Shown in pieces: positions 8,097 to 15,735 of a stretch of DNA of 27,961 nucleotides (within the stretch, counting starts at the first letter, position 1; each line of letters opens with the position of its first letter). The stretch is from contig DAOUSS010000004.1 of the NCBI GenBank assembly GCA_030627085.1, forward strand, positions 1 to 27,961, in the 5' to 3' direction. The notes beneath the pieces are model-generated. The model was given only the letters and a program-made list of their open reading frames with translations, ran no database searches and was not told the DNA's origin. This DNA comes from Candidatus Stahliibacteriota bacterium (GTDB lineage Bacteria; Hydrothermota; UBA3073). A program made the position numbers and the translations under genes.

Positions 8097-8171
8097 TCCC
8101 CGGTGGCTCAATGGTAGAGCGGGTGGCTGTTAACCACTAGGTTGGGGGTTCGAGTCCCTCCCGGGGAGCCA
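8097..8171 (+). tRNA. tRNA-Asn (anticodon GTT)
   Basis: The full cloverleaf can be folded: acceptor TCCCCGG pairs with CCGGGGA, the D arm is GCTC...GAGC, the anticodon stem is GGTGG/CCACT around CTGTTAA with anticodon GTT at 8129-8131, and the T arm is GGGGG-TTCGAGT-CCCTC with one G-U pair. The discriminator is G, and the CCA end is encoded. It marks the left edge of the accessory island that follows. Confidence 0.96.
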
Positions 8172-8360
8172 TGCTAATACTATCCACTGCACCCAGAAGT
8201 GGTTAACATGTAGTGGACCTACATATAACTTGGAGATAGGGCCTGTAAAGGGACCCATTTTTATATGGAGTTAGATATCAAAATAAACAGCTATTTATTT
8301 TGATAAATAGAAATCTTATCAAAGATCACTTATATAACTCTACTCAGTATCAAGATATAC
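8172..8360. other. gap between tRNA-Asn and the Fic gene
   Basis: No gene is seen. The stretch AGTGGTTAACA at 8198-8208 is the exact reverse complement of 11 nt of the tRNA anticodon arm (8128-8138), and CCACT/AGTGG around 8184-8202 could form a weak hairpin. I found no second copy of the tRNA 3' end here or elsewhere in the window that would mark an attachment site. Confidence 0.4.
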
Positions 8361-8389
8361 TTAACATTTCTTTGATAATAATGTATAAT
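8361..8389 (+). promoter_or_regulatory. promoter of the Fic gene, predicted leaderless
   Basis: TTAACA (8361-8366, one mismatch to the -35 consensus) and TATAAT (8384-8389, perfect) are 17 nt apart. The predicted start of transcription, about 8396, is essentially at the Fic ATG (8398), so the mRNA would have almost no 5' untranslated region. No Shine-Dalgarno precedes the ATG, which agrees. Confidence 0.65.
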
Positions 8390-8397
8390 ATCAACAA

Positions 8398-9549
8398 ATG
8401 GATATAGAAAAATTCAAGAATAGTCCAACAGGACGACTTATTAAGACGGCGACAAATCACTGGGCTTTTGTTCCTAATCCCCTACCTCCGGCGGGTCTGG
8501 ATAAGTTTTCAGCAGAATTTGTTGGAATTTTGTCTGAGGCAGACCGAGGTATTGGTGGACTCAAGTCTTTAAGTAAACTTATCCCAAATCCTAATTTACT
8601 TGTGGCTCCTTACGTTAGAAAGGAAGCAGTTCAAAGTTCCAGAATTGAAGGTACTCAAGCTTCACTTTCCGATATTTTTTATTACGAAGCCTCAAAGGAA
8701 AAACCGAAACACGCGGATGTTCTGGAAGTTTTGAACTATGTGCGGGCTATGAATTATGGACTTTCCAGACTTAAGGAACTGCCCCTCAGTTTGAGATTAG
8801 TCAAGGAGATTCATTTGAAACTCATGGAAGGTGTGAGGGGAGAGAAGATGAAACCTGGTGAATTTCGGACTATTCAGAACTGGATTGGACCTCCTGGATG
8901 TTCTCTTGCTGATGCGACATATGTACCACCACCTATTCCAGAAATGAATGGGGCACTTGGCCTGTGGGAGAAATTTCTTCATAGAGATAATTCAATTGCC
9001 CCGCTTATCAAATGTGCTTTAATGCACTACCAATTTGAAGCGATCCATCCATTTCTTGATGGTAATGGGAGAGTGGGACGACTTTTGATTACTTTTTATC
9101 TTTATAAAAGAGGTTATCTTGAGTACCCAATCCTTTACCTCAGTGATTTCTTTGAAAGACACAGGAATGAATATTATGACCAACTTCTTGGAGTTAGTCA
9201 GAATGGTGATTGGGATGCATGGTTAAAATATTTCATTCGTGGAGTTGCAGAACAATCAAAAGTTGCTGAAGAGACCGGACATAAAATTTTAGACTTGCAA
9301 AAGAAATATCGTCAACAACTTCAGAAAGAATCAGTGTCTACTCCTGTTTTTCAGTTGCTAGATATGCTATTTTTCAACCCATTTGTCAGCTTACCAGGAG
9401 TAAGTGATTACTTGAAGATAACCTGGCCTACCGCTAAAGCATCAGTAGAACGTCTTGTTAAACTGAAAATTCTTAAAGAAATATCTGGCCGTAAGCGCAG
9501 CCGAATTTATTGTGCGGAAGAACTTCTTAATATTCTTGCTGAAGGATAA
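8398..9549 (+). CDS. Fic-family protein (AMP transferase) with Fic_N and C-terminal winged helix
   Basis: Fic proteins usually transfer AMP from ATP to a target hydroxyl and serve as toxins or regulators. The catalytic loop HPFLDGNGRVGR is at residues 217-228, an exact match to HxFx(D/E)GNGRxxR with catalytic His217. An inhibitory-helix motif SSRIEG (80-85; pattern [S/T]xxxE[G/N]) lies N-terminal to it, as in class II Fic proteins, so activity is probably self-restrained by Glu84. Residues 1-90 fit the Fic/DOC N-terminal domain, and about 310-383 form a winged-helix region (SVERLVKLKILKEISGRKRSRIY). The 383-residue length is typical. The target cannot be told from the sequence. Confidence 0.93.
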   Translation: MDIEKFKNSPTGRLIKTATNHWAFVPNPLPPAGLDKFSAEFVGILSEADRGIGGLKSLSKLIPNPNLLVAPYVRKEAVQSSRIEGTQASLSDIFYYEASKEKPKHADVLEVLNYVRAMNYGLSRLKELPLSLRLVKEIHLKLMEGVRGEKMKPGEFRTIQNWIGPPGCSLADATYVPPPIPEMNGALGLWEKFLHRDNSIAPLIKCALMHYQFEAIHPFLDGNGRVGRLLITFYLYKRGYLEYPILYLSDFFERHRNEYYDQLLGVSQNGDWDAWLKYFIRGVAEQSKVAEETGHKILDLQKKYRQQLQKESVSTPVFQLLDMLFFNPFVSLPGVSDYLKITWPTAKASVERLVKLKILKEISGRKRSRIYCAEELLNILAEG

Positions 9550-9585
9550 TTGGTTATATGGATTGCTGAAATCTACGGCTAACAG

Positions 9586-9605
9586 TGGATTTTAATTATA
9601 ATCCA
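9586..9605. promoter_or_regulatory. inverted repeat around a possible -10 box before the nuclease-like gene
   Basis: TGGATT (9586-9591) and AATCCA (9600-9605) are perfect 6 bp arms with an 8 nt AT spacer, and a TATAAT lies across the right arm at 9597-9602. No convincing -35 box is seen. It could be a weak promoter with an operator, or a short hairpin between the Fic gene and the next one. Confidence 0.3.
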
Positions 9606-9623
9606 TAAAAGGGTAATATAAGA

Positions 9624-10460
9624 ATGCAAGTGACCCGAGAAAAAATAATTGGAGAGATAAAAAGAATAGCCAAAGACAAAGGGTTATCTTCTTTACCCAA
9701 AAAGGTTTTTATCTCTGAGTCTGGTATCTCAGAATATGAGTATCTTAAACATTTTGATACATGGAATGATGCAATTATAGCTGCTGGGTTAGAACCTAAA
9801 GACTTCGCCAAACCTTACGAGAAAGAAGAATTACTTCAGAATTTGAAAGAAGTGTTTGAAAAAACTGATGGTCCTTGTTCAAGAACTAAATTCAATAAGA
9901 TTTCTAGTATTAGCCACGATTCTTATAGGAGACATTTTGGTAATTGGCAGAGTGCGCTTATTGAATTCAAGAATTGGCTTGAGAGTAAAGACTACAGCTA
10001 TCCTTGGATGTCAGAACTTCCTGAAGATATCGCAAATGATGTTTTTATTCAACAAGTTTCGAATGAAGTGTCTTCAGATGAAGATGATGTGAAAAGACAA
10101 TGGGTTTCAACAACTGCTAATAGATATGGCTCTTTCTTGAATTTCAGAGGGTTACAACATGCACCTATAAATGAACAAGGTGTTGTTTTTTTATTTGGTA
10201 TGATTTGTTTTGAACTTGGTTTCATTGTAGAGGCTGTCCGTAGCGGTTTCCCTGATTGTGAAGCAAAACGTCGAATTGACAGGAAGAAAGATCATTGGGA
10301 GAGAGTTCGAATTGAATTTGAATATCGTTCTAGTACTTTTAGAGAGCATGGACACAATCCATCTAAATGCGATTTGATTGTGTGCTGGGAACACGACTGG
10401 GAGGAGTGTCCACTTGAAGTTATTGAACTGAAGTCCGTGATTAAGACAATATCTGATTGA
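9624..10460 (+). CDS. protein with two homing-endonuclease-associated repeats and a nuclease-like C-terminal domain
   Basis: A 278-residue protein. Residues about 3-56 and 60-117 are two copies of a helical repeat (pattern ...F.k.sgis...y.rhFgsWndAi.aAGl; note HFDTWNDAIIAAGL and HFGNWQSALIEF), which matches the homing-endonuclease-associated repeat family, a likely DNA-binding module. The C-terminal part (about 150-278) holds FPDCEAKR, CDLIVCWEHDW and EVIELKS, spaced like a PD-(D/E)xK nuclease core in which ELK supplies the catalytic Glu and Lys. Such proteins are often solitary nucleases in mobile or defence contexts. The ribosome-binding site is weak. Repeat assignment is fairly secure; nuclease activity is inferred. 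Confidence 0.7.
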   Translation: MQVTREKIIGEIKRIAKDKGLSSLPKKVFISESGISEYEYLKHFDTWNDAIIAAGLEPKDFAKPYEKEELLQNLKEVFEKTDGPCSRTKFNKISSISHDSYRRHFGNWQSALIEFKNWLESKDYSYPWMSELPEDIANDVFIQQVSNEVSSDEDDVKRQWVSTTANRYGSFLNFRGLQHAPINEQGVVFLFGMICFELGFIVEAVRSGFPDCEAKRRIDRKKDHWERVRIEFEYRSSTFREHGHNPSKCDLIVCWEHDWEECPLEVIELKSVIKTISD

Positions 10461-10541
10461 TTAATCTTTCAAATAGCATGAGGATAGCACGCCTTAAAGT
10501 CCCTTCCATCAAATTTTCTGCAAAAATTCTTTTTATAATCA

Positions 10542-10591
10542 CTGGACAAAAGTGTCTACATTTATTATAATGTGTATACGGATTTGTCCAG
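10542..10591. promoter_or_regulatory. palindromic operator spanning the abiE promoter
   Basis: Perfect 9 bp arms CTGGACAAA (10542-10550) and TTTGTCCAG (10583-10591) are continued inward by GT and TACA matches, giving 15 of 19 paired positions around a centre at about 10566. The palindrome contains the -35 TGGACA (10543-10548) and the -10 TATAAT (10566-10571), which are 17 nt apart. AbiEi antitoxins of type IV systems are known to repress their own promoter through inverted repeats, so this is the likely autoregulatory site. Confidence 0.68.
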
Positions 10592-10601
10592 GGAGATTCT
10601 T

Positions 10602-11204
10602 ATGAATAAGAAAGACGAGAAGATATACAAAGTACTTAGCAAACATGATGGTTTTGCTAGAACAAGAGATATTCTATCAGCAGGAATTCACCGTCGAGAT
10701 ATAAAAAGAGTAAGAGATACAGGACAGATAATACGGGTAAAAAGAGGCCTTTATCGTCTGGTAGAAATTCCTCTAATTTCTAACCAAGGTTTTATCGATC
10801 TTGCCCGTGCTGTCCCAGAAGGAGTTGTATGTCTCCTTTCGGCGCTATCTTATTATGAACTAACTACCTTTAGCCCTTCAATCATATCAATGGCTATCTG
10901 TCGAGGTTCAAGGAGACCCAAAATCGAATATCCACCTGTGGAATTCTACTATTTTTCTACAAAACAATTTGAAGCAGGTATTAATGAAATAAAAATTAAA
11001 GCTCATAAAGTTCGTATTTATTGTCCTGAAAAGACTATATGTGACTGTTTTCGATATCGCAACAAACTGGGACTTGATATAGCTAAAGAAGGACTATCTG
11101 AATATCTGAAGCAAAAGGATCGCAATCTGGAGAAACTATTTGAATATGCTGAAATTTGTCGGGTTAAACCACTACTACAGACCTGGCTTAATGCTATGAT
11201 TTAG
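10602..11204 (+). CDS. abiEi: AbiEi-type antitoxin (type IV toxin-antitoxin, transcriptional repressor)
   Basis: A 200-residue protein. The N-terminal winged helix-turn-helix (about 1-65: KIYKVLSKHDGFARTRDILSAGIHR then VKRGLYRL) is the AbiEi DNA-binding domain. The block ARAVPEGVVCLLSALSYYELT and the later CPEKTICDCFRYRNKLGLDIAKEGL are typical of the AbiEi C-terminal domain. In AbiE systems AbiEi represses the operon and counteracts the nucleotidyltransferase toxin without stable complex formation. I chose the ATG at 10602 because GGGAG lies 6 nt upstream; an ATG at 10572 has no such site. The stop is 14 nt before the toxin gene. Confidence 0.9.
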   Translation: MNKKDEKIYKVLSKHDGFARTRDILSAGIHRRDIKRVRDTGQIIRVKRGLYRLVEIPLISNQGFIDLARAVPEGVVCLLSALSYYELTTFSPSIISMAICRGSRRPKIEYPPVEFYYFSTKQFEAGINEIKIKAHKVRIYCPEKTICDCFRYRNKLGLDIAKEGLSEYLKQKDRNLEKLFEYAEICRVKPLLQTWLNAMI

Positions 11205-11218
11205 GAACAGATTCAGGA

Positions 11219-12142
11219 ATGAGTATGAAAAGGGAAATCAAAAATAAACCAGCCTCAAGAAGAGCAAAACTTATGAATGTTGCAAGAGCGGAAAAGATTG
11301 ACTTTGACGCTCTTTTATTACGATACTTTCAGGAAAGATTTCTCTACCGCTTAGCAATTTCTGAATTTTCTGACCGTTTTGTGTTGAAAGGAGGACTCCT
11401 CTTAATCTGTTTAAAGGTGCCAAGGTCACGTCCGACTAAAGATATTGATTTTCTTGCAGAGCGGGTAAAAAACGACCCTACTGAACTTGAGCATATTTTT
11501 AGAAACATTGCTGAGGTGCCTTGTAATGATGGAGTTAAATTTATTCCTTTATCTATGACCTCAGAACGAATAAAAGAAGATGCAGATTATGAGGGAATAC
11601 GGCTCAAGATAGATGCAATTTTAGGCCAGGCAAGGAAAAGATTACAAATGGACATTGGCTTTGGGGATGTGATCATTCCTGAAGCTAAAATAATGGAATT
11701 CCCGACCTTATTAGATGAAAAACCACCAAAAATTAAAGTGTATTCAATAGAAAGTATTATATCTGAGAAATTTGAAGCTATGGTTAAATTGGCTATGGCT
11801 AATAGTCGGATGAAAGATTTTTATGATGTATATACTCTTTCTGTCAGTCACAACTTTCAAGGCAACAAACTTGAGAAGGCAATTGAATCTACTTTTCAGA
11901 GAAGAAAAACTTCCCTGTCTGATAACCCTCTGGTGTTTCGACCAGAGTTTCATAAAGATGAAGGAAGACGGAAGCAGTGGACCGCCTTTCTCCGTAAATC
12001 AAGGCTTCACGATGATGTAAATCAAAAATTTGATGAAATAATGGAGAGAATAACTGCATTTTTGAAACCAATAGTGCTTTCAATCAAAAATAGGGCTAGA
12101 ATGGATAAATCATGGATTGCTAAATCAGGAAGCTGGAGGTAA
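11219..12142 (+). CDS. abiEii: AbiEii-type toxin (nucleotidyltransferase)
   Basis: Toxin of the type IV AbiE pair, a DUF1814-family nucleotidyltransferase that in studied examples inactivates tRNAs by adding nucleotides. The signature is clear: FVLKGGLLL followed by RPTKDIDFLAE (the metal-binding DxD pair) near residues 57-81, then SIESIISEKFEAMVKL and RMKDFYDVY, which are the conserved Lys and Asp motifs of the family. Of the 307 residues, the first two may be extra: a second ATG at 11225 has AGGA 6 nt upstream and may be the true start. The end carries a basic tail. It is cotranscribed with abiEi. Confidence 0.92.
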   Translation: MSMKREIKNKPASRRAKLMNVARAEKIDFDALLLRYFQERFLYRLAISEFSDRFVLKGGLLLICLKVPRSRPTKDIDFLAERVKNDPTELEHIFRNIAEVPCNDGVKFIPLSMTSERIKEDADYEGIRLKIDAILGQARKRLQMDIGFGDVIIPEAKIMEFPTLLDEKPPKIKVYSIESIISEKFEAMVKLAMANSRMKDFYDVYTLSVSHNFQGNKLEKAIESTFQRRKTSLSDNPLVFRPEFHKDEGRRKQWTAFLRKSRLHDDVNQKFDEIMERITAFLKPIVLSIKNRARMDKSWIAKSGSWR

Positions 12143-12150
12143 TGATTCGT

Positions 12151-12420
12151 TTATTCTTGTTGAATTTGCTCTTTCATCTTATTGAATTCTCTTATCTGCT
12201 TGCGTGGGCTTTTTATTGTCAGAAGCGGCCTTAATCGGCGCTCGGAGAAGTATTGGATTGTCTTCTGGTCCTGAAGAGCCAGGAGAGCCTTCTGGATTTC
12301 TGGCGTCAGCTTCAAAAGCGCCATTACTTGGCTGACCCTTGCCTTGGTTATTCCGAGTTCTCTTGCTATGTCCAGCTGAGACCTTATGAAAGGGTCATTA
12401 AGGAGTCTCTGGTACCGCAT
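12151..12420 (-). CDS. HTH protein of the kind that accompanies recombinases, probably N-terminally truncated
   Basis: The visible domain is a ParB/KorB-like helix-turn-helix: LDIARELGITKARVSQVMALLKL, followed by TPEIQKALLAL and a basic tail. Small proteins with this domain are often found beside serine recombinases, from memory. The frame stays open upstream to 12576, encoding plausible related sequence (IPPIHCEDLPWWQEF), but contains no ATG, GTG or TTG before the ATG at 12420, and a TAA stands at 12577-12579. The first part of the gene has therefore probably been lost or mutated, and I read it as a remnant or a shortened protein. It is convergent with abiEii, 8 nt away. Confidence 0.55.
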   Translation of the reverse strand: MRYQRLLNDPFIRSQLDIARELGITKARVSQVMALLKLTPEIQKALLALQDQKTIQYFSERRLRPLLTIKSPRKQIREFNKMKEQIQQE

Positions 12421-12599
12421 CGCTTCCCGGAGGGGGGATTCGTAAATCCTGTGAGGTTTTTCAGGAGGGTTCCCTATACTAATAAATTTCCGCCGGTTTC
12501 TGATTTCTATATAAATATCAAACTCTTGCCACCACGGTAAATCTTCACAGTGAATGGGCGGTATGCGGAGCTTACTTTAATCTGACGTGGCTGTTAATT

Positions 12600-12630
12600 C
12601 CCCATCCCCCATTACTGGGGGATTGGGGGG
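12600..12630. repeat. C-rich/G-rich hairpin
   Basis: CCCCATCCCCC pairs with GGGGGATTGGGG around the loop ATTACT, leaving a single-base bulge. It forms a strong stem and has no coding content. It is located upstream of the truncated HTH gene. Confidence 0.55.
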
Positions 12631-12682
12631 TTTGTTCAAGTGATTCTTTGAGTCAGGTGACTGGAAGAAAATTAAATAAGAA

Positions 12683-12708
12683 GCACTGAACCCCATGTGG
12701 TTCAGTGC
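12683..12708. terminator. perfect 10 bp hairpin, possible terminator
   Basis: GCACTGAACC (12683-12692) and GGTTCAGTGC (12699-12708) with loop CCATGT. On the plus strand it is followed after 4 nt by a short T run (ATTTTGT), and on the minus strand by a mixed T/A stretch. No gene ends just before it on either strand, so it may belong to a lost element. The terminator role is uncertain. Confidence 0.4.
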
Positions 12709-12814
12709 AGTCATTTTGTAAAAGGATGAAAAGACCTAATCTCTTATCCATAACTAAACCCTTCCCACTAATCTTCTTTATCTTCGTTCCACCTAAGTTA
12801 ACAAAATTTTTTCC

Positions 12815-12843
12815 TTGACATTTGATAAAAATTAGTATATTAT
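12815..12843 (+). promoter_or_regulatory. possible promoter of the restriction-modification pair
   Basis: TTGACA (12815-12820) and TATTAT (12838-12843, one mismatch) are 17 nt apart. AGTAT/ATACT half-sites (12834-12838, 12850-12854) straddle the -10. The methylase starts at 13011, leaving a leader of about 160 nt that contains a repeat fragment. Confidence 0.45.
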
Positions 12844-12917
12844 TATAAAATACTGAGATATAACTTAAAATATAGTTAGATAGCAAAATCAACGAACCTT
12901 CGTTACCTGATGACGTG

Positions 12918-12955
12918 TAGATCTGACCCCGATGATGTTGTGACCCCATTGACCG
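12918..12955. repeat. fragment of the GGGTCAGACCTGAA repeat family
   Basis: AGATCTGACCCC and, shortly after, GACCCCATTGACC match the right-hand end and flank of the element copies at 18748-18884 and 20941-21165. Only an end is left. It lies just upstream of the restriction-modification genes. Confidence 0.5.
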
Positions 12956-13010
12956 CTGTGTACCTTGTTATATGTAAGTAATTATTCTTATAAACCATAT
13001 ACCGGTAGAA

Positions 13011-14612
13011 ATGAAACAGTCAATATTATTTAATGAAGAAATAAAATTTATTGATCTAAAAGGAGCAAGTAAATGGGCGTCTGAATATTTAAATCGTAAA
13101 GTAACAATTTCTAATATTTCATATTTAATTCAATATGGAAGAATTAAGAAATACGAGAATAAGGGTAAAACCTTATTAAATTTAGAAGAATTGAAAGAAT
13201 ATTATGATTCCTTCACGAAAGAAAACCAATGGAAGAAAATTTTAGGAGACGATCTAAATTGGCATTTGTCATTTATAGAATATAAAGAAGCCGAGCGGAC
13301 AAAACATGTTCATAGGCTTCATCCTTACAAAGGAAAATTCATCCCTCAGTTAGTGGAGTATTTTCTTGATTCTCATACCGATGAATTTAAAAAAGAAGTT
13401 TATTTCCGGAAGGGAGATATTGTTTTAGATCCCTTTTGTGGGAGTGGAACAACCTTGGTTCAAGCGAATGAGTTAGGTTTACACGCCATCGGCATCGATA
13501 TATCATCTTTTAATGTAATGATAACCAACGTGAAAATAGCAAAGCATAACTTTCAATTACTTATGGAGATAATAAATATTTTAACCTCAAAACTTGAAAA
13601 TTTTCAGAAAGATAGAAAAAATATTGCATTCGAAGAACATCTGTTAAATGAACTTTCAAAATTCAATAGTAAATATTTTCCATCCCCAGATTATAAAAGA
13701 AAAGTAAGAAAAGGAGAAATAGAAGAAAAAAAATATGCGAAAGAGAAGGAAAAAGAATTTCTAAAGACCTATTATAGATTAGTAGAAAAATATCAAATTA
13801 ATATTAGGCAGAATAAAAGCAATTCTTTTCTCGATAAATGGTTTTTAGCACCAGTAAGAGATGAGATAGATTTCGTATTCGGAGAAATAAAGAAGATAAA
13901 TGATACTGGAATAAAAAAAGTGTTGGCCATTGTATTGAGCAGAACAGTTCGTTCTTGCCGTGCAACGACACACGCAGATTTAGCTACTTTAAAAAATCCT
14001 GTTACAACAACTTATTACTGCAAAAAGCATGGGAAAATATGCAAACCAATATTCTCGATCTTGGGATGGTGGAATAGGTACACAACAGATACCTTAAGCC
14101 GTCTAAAAGAATTCGATAGTTTAAGAACAAATACATATCAAATTTGTTTAACTGGGGATAGCAGAACAATTAATCTATTTGAAAGGGTAAACAAAAAAAA
14201 TCACGACTTTGGAGAAATATTACAAAAACAGAAAATCAGAGGCATATTTTCCAGTCCACCCTATATTGGACTAATTGATTACCATGAACAACATGCATAT
14301 GCCTATGAGATTTTCGGTTTTGAGCGTAGAGATGATTTAGAGATTGGGCCGTTATTTAAAGGACAGGGAAAAGAAGCAAGAGAATCTTATATACAAGGTA
14401 TTGTAAAAGTTCTTAGAAATTTAAAAAATTATCTAGAAAATGATTACAATATTTTTCTTGTAGCAAACGATAAATACAACCTTTACCCTAAAATTGCCGA
14501 GTTAGCAGAAATGGAAATTGTTAATCAATTTAAACGGCCTGTGCTTAATCGAGTAGAAAAAGATAGATCAGCTTATGCAGAAATAATATTTCATTTGAAA
14601 GAAAAAAGGTAA
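13011..14612 (+). CDS. type II DNA methyltransferase (N4-cytosine or N6-adenine) with N-terminal HTH-like domain
   Basis: A 533-residue SAM-dependent methylase that should protect host DNA from the endonuclease encoded next. AdoMet-binding motif I, DPFCGSGTT, is at about 140-148 and continues as HAIGIDIS. The catalytic motif IV, SSPPY, is at 414-418. The conserved HRLHPYKGKFIPQLVEYFL before motif I is typical of this methylase group. SPPY is common in N4-cytosine and some N6-adenine enzymes, so the base is undecided. Residues about 12-70 (GASKWASEYLNRKVTISNISYLIQYGRI) look like an HTH of the excisionase/MerR kind, possibly for self-regulation. Codon use is visibly AT-richer than in the housekeeping genes. 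The stop is 1 nt before the endonuclease start. Confidence 0.9.
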   Translation: MKQSILFNEEIKFIDLKGASKWASEYLNRKVTISNISYLIQYGRIKKYENKGKTLLNLEELKEYYDSFTKENQWKKILGDDLNWHLSFIEYKEAERTKHVHRLHPYKGKFIPQLVEYFLDSHTDEFKKEVYFRKGDIVLDPFCGSGTTLVQANELGLHAIGIDISSFNVMITNVKIAKHNFQLLMEIINILTSKLENFQKDRKNIAFEEHLLNELSKFNSKYFPSPDYKRKVRKGEIEEKKYAKEKEKEFLKTYYRLVEKYQINIRQNKSNSFLDKWFLAPVRDEIDFVFGEIKKINDTGIKKVLAIVLSRTVRSCRATTHADLATLKNPVTTTYYCKKHGKICKPIFSILGWWNRYTTDTLSRLKEFDSLRTNTYQICLTGDSRTINLFERVNKKNHDFGEILQKQKIRGIFSSPPYIGLIDYHEQHAYAYEIFGFERRDDLEIGPLFKGQGKEARESYIQGIVKVLRNLKNYLENDYNIFLVANDKYNLYPKIAELAEMEIVNQFKRPVLNRVEKDRSAYAEIIFHLKEKR

Positions 14613-14613
14613 A

Positions 14614-15387
14614 ATGGCGCTAACAGATGGACAAATCAATAAGATAGAACAAACTATTAGGGATAGCCTAAGAAAGAAATTTCAGTCTTATAGACCGGAA
14701 ACAAAAAATATGCCATTTCATTATCGTTTGTTAGGCCGTGATAGAATGGCATTATTTTCGTTTATACACTCTCTAAACACAACATTTGGAACTTCTATTT
14801 TTGAACCTGTTGCCGAAACCTTAGCAAGTTTAAATTTTGTTATGGCAAAGAAGCGATATGCTGTTGGCAATACGATAAGCGAACAAGCCCAAGCTGAAAT
14901 TCAACATATAATTAATGACCTCACTTTAGGGAAGAATCCAAATAAGAAAAATGAAATTGAGAGAGTCAGAAAAGTATGTACTAAAGGCAGAATGAATACA
15001 CTTAAAACAGTTAAAGTGGACTTATTTCTTAAAAACAGAGATGATTCTATCCATTTATTTGACTTAAAAACTGCTAAACCAAACATTAGCAATTTTAAAG
15101 ATTTTAAACGAACCCTTTTGGAATGGGTTGCAATAATTCTATTTAAAAATCCTACTGCCAAGGTTCATTCTTATATTGCGATTCCATATAATCCCTATGA
15201 ACCAAAACCTTATGAAAGATGGACATTAAAGGGAATGCTTGATTTAGACGATGAATTAAAAGTTGCAGATGAGTTCTGGAATTTTCTCGGGGGCAAAGGT
15301 GCATATACAGAAATATTAGATTGTTTTGAAAGGGTAGGTATCGAATTAAAACCTGAAATCGACAAGTATTTTGACAGATTTAAATAG
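14614..15387 (+). CDS. type II restriction endonuclease, TdeIII family
   Basis: A 257-residue endonuclease. The stretch VKVDLFL...HLFDLKTAKPN with a following NFKDFKRTLLEW, then IAIPYNPYEPKPYERWT and EFWNFLGGKGAY, matches the TdeIII family as I remember it; the reference enzyme recognises GGNCC. VD and DLK give a PD-(D/E)xK-type metal site. The directly preceding methylase and the 1 nt spacing mark a complete type II restriction-modification operon, with the methylase first. That this protein also cuts GGNCC is inferred from the family only. Both reading frames are intact, unlike several genes to the right. Confidence 0.87.
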   Translation: MALTDGQINKIEQTIRDSLRKKFQSYRPETKNMPFHYRLLGRDRMALFSFIHSLNTTFGTSIFEPVAETLASLNFVMAKKRYAVGNTISEQAQAEIQHIINDLTLGKNPNKKNEIERVRKVCTKGRMNTLKTVKVDLFLKNRDDSIHLFDLKTAKPNISNFKDFKRTLLEWVAIILFKNPTAKVHSYIAIPYNPYEPKPYERWTLKGMLDLDDELKVADEFWNFLGGKGAYTEILDCFERVGIELKPEIDKYFDRFK

Positions 15388-15430
15388 ATGATGGTCACAT
15401 AACAAATCGCCTTGCTTAAGTTGATCATCT

Positions 15431-15566
15431 ATGGTCGGTCCTGAATAAAGAAAATAGTTTATATAAGTAGGGTTCTGGGGTAAAATTACATTATGGCAAA
15501 GCGATTGCCAATCTGAGAGATTGATAGAAAAGAAACATTTGTTTTAGATTAGGTCAAATCCCATTG
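15431..15566. repeat. diverged copy of the GGGTCAGACCTGAA-type element
   Basis: The left end GGTCGGTCCTGAATAAAG, middle AATAGTTTATATAAGTAGGG, TGGGGTAAAAT, TATGGCAAAGCGAT and right end GATAGAAAAG...TTTTAGATTAGGTCAAATCCC follow the same order as the copies at 18748 and 19802. The ends have decayed more than in the 18748 copy. Confidence 0.6.
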
Positions 15567-15613
15567 GTAATTAAATAAAAAAGAAACTCGATAGAGGAAT
15601 ACTGGAGCTACTT

Positions 15614-15682
15614 ATGACAAATATGAACTATGATATAACCAATGAAGATATGAAAATTGATGGATCTATAGGCAAGTTATGA
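15614..15682 (+). CDS. possible 22-residue peptide or N-terminal gene fragment
   Basis: An ATG preceded by GGAG at 6 nt opens a 22-codon frame (begins MTNMNYDITNEDMKIDGSIG) ending in TGA. It lies between a repeat and the next gene. The ribosome-binding site is good, but no family is recognised, and it may be the stump of a longer gene. Confidence 0.2.
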   Translation: MTNMNYDITNEDMKIDGSIGKL

Positions 15683-15735
15683 TTTCTAATTTGAAGACTT
15701 GTAAAGTAAATTTATAAAGGGGGTGAAAAGTAAAA

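Noticed and set aside
12653..12949. 98-codon minus-strand frame in the gap before the methylase
   Set aside because: It runs through a hairpin and a repeat end, has no ribosome-binding site and has an implausible composition.
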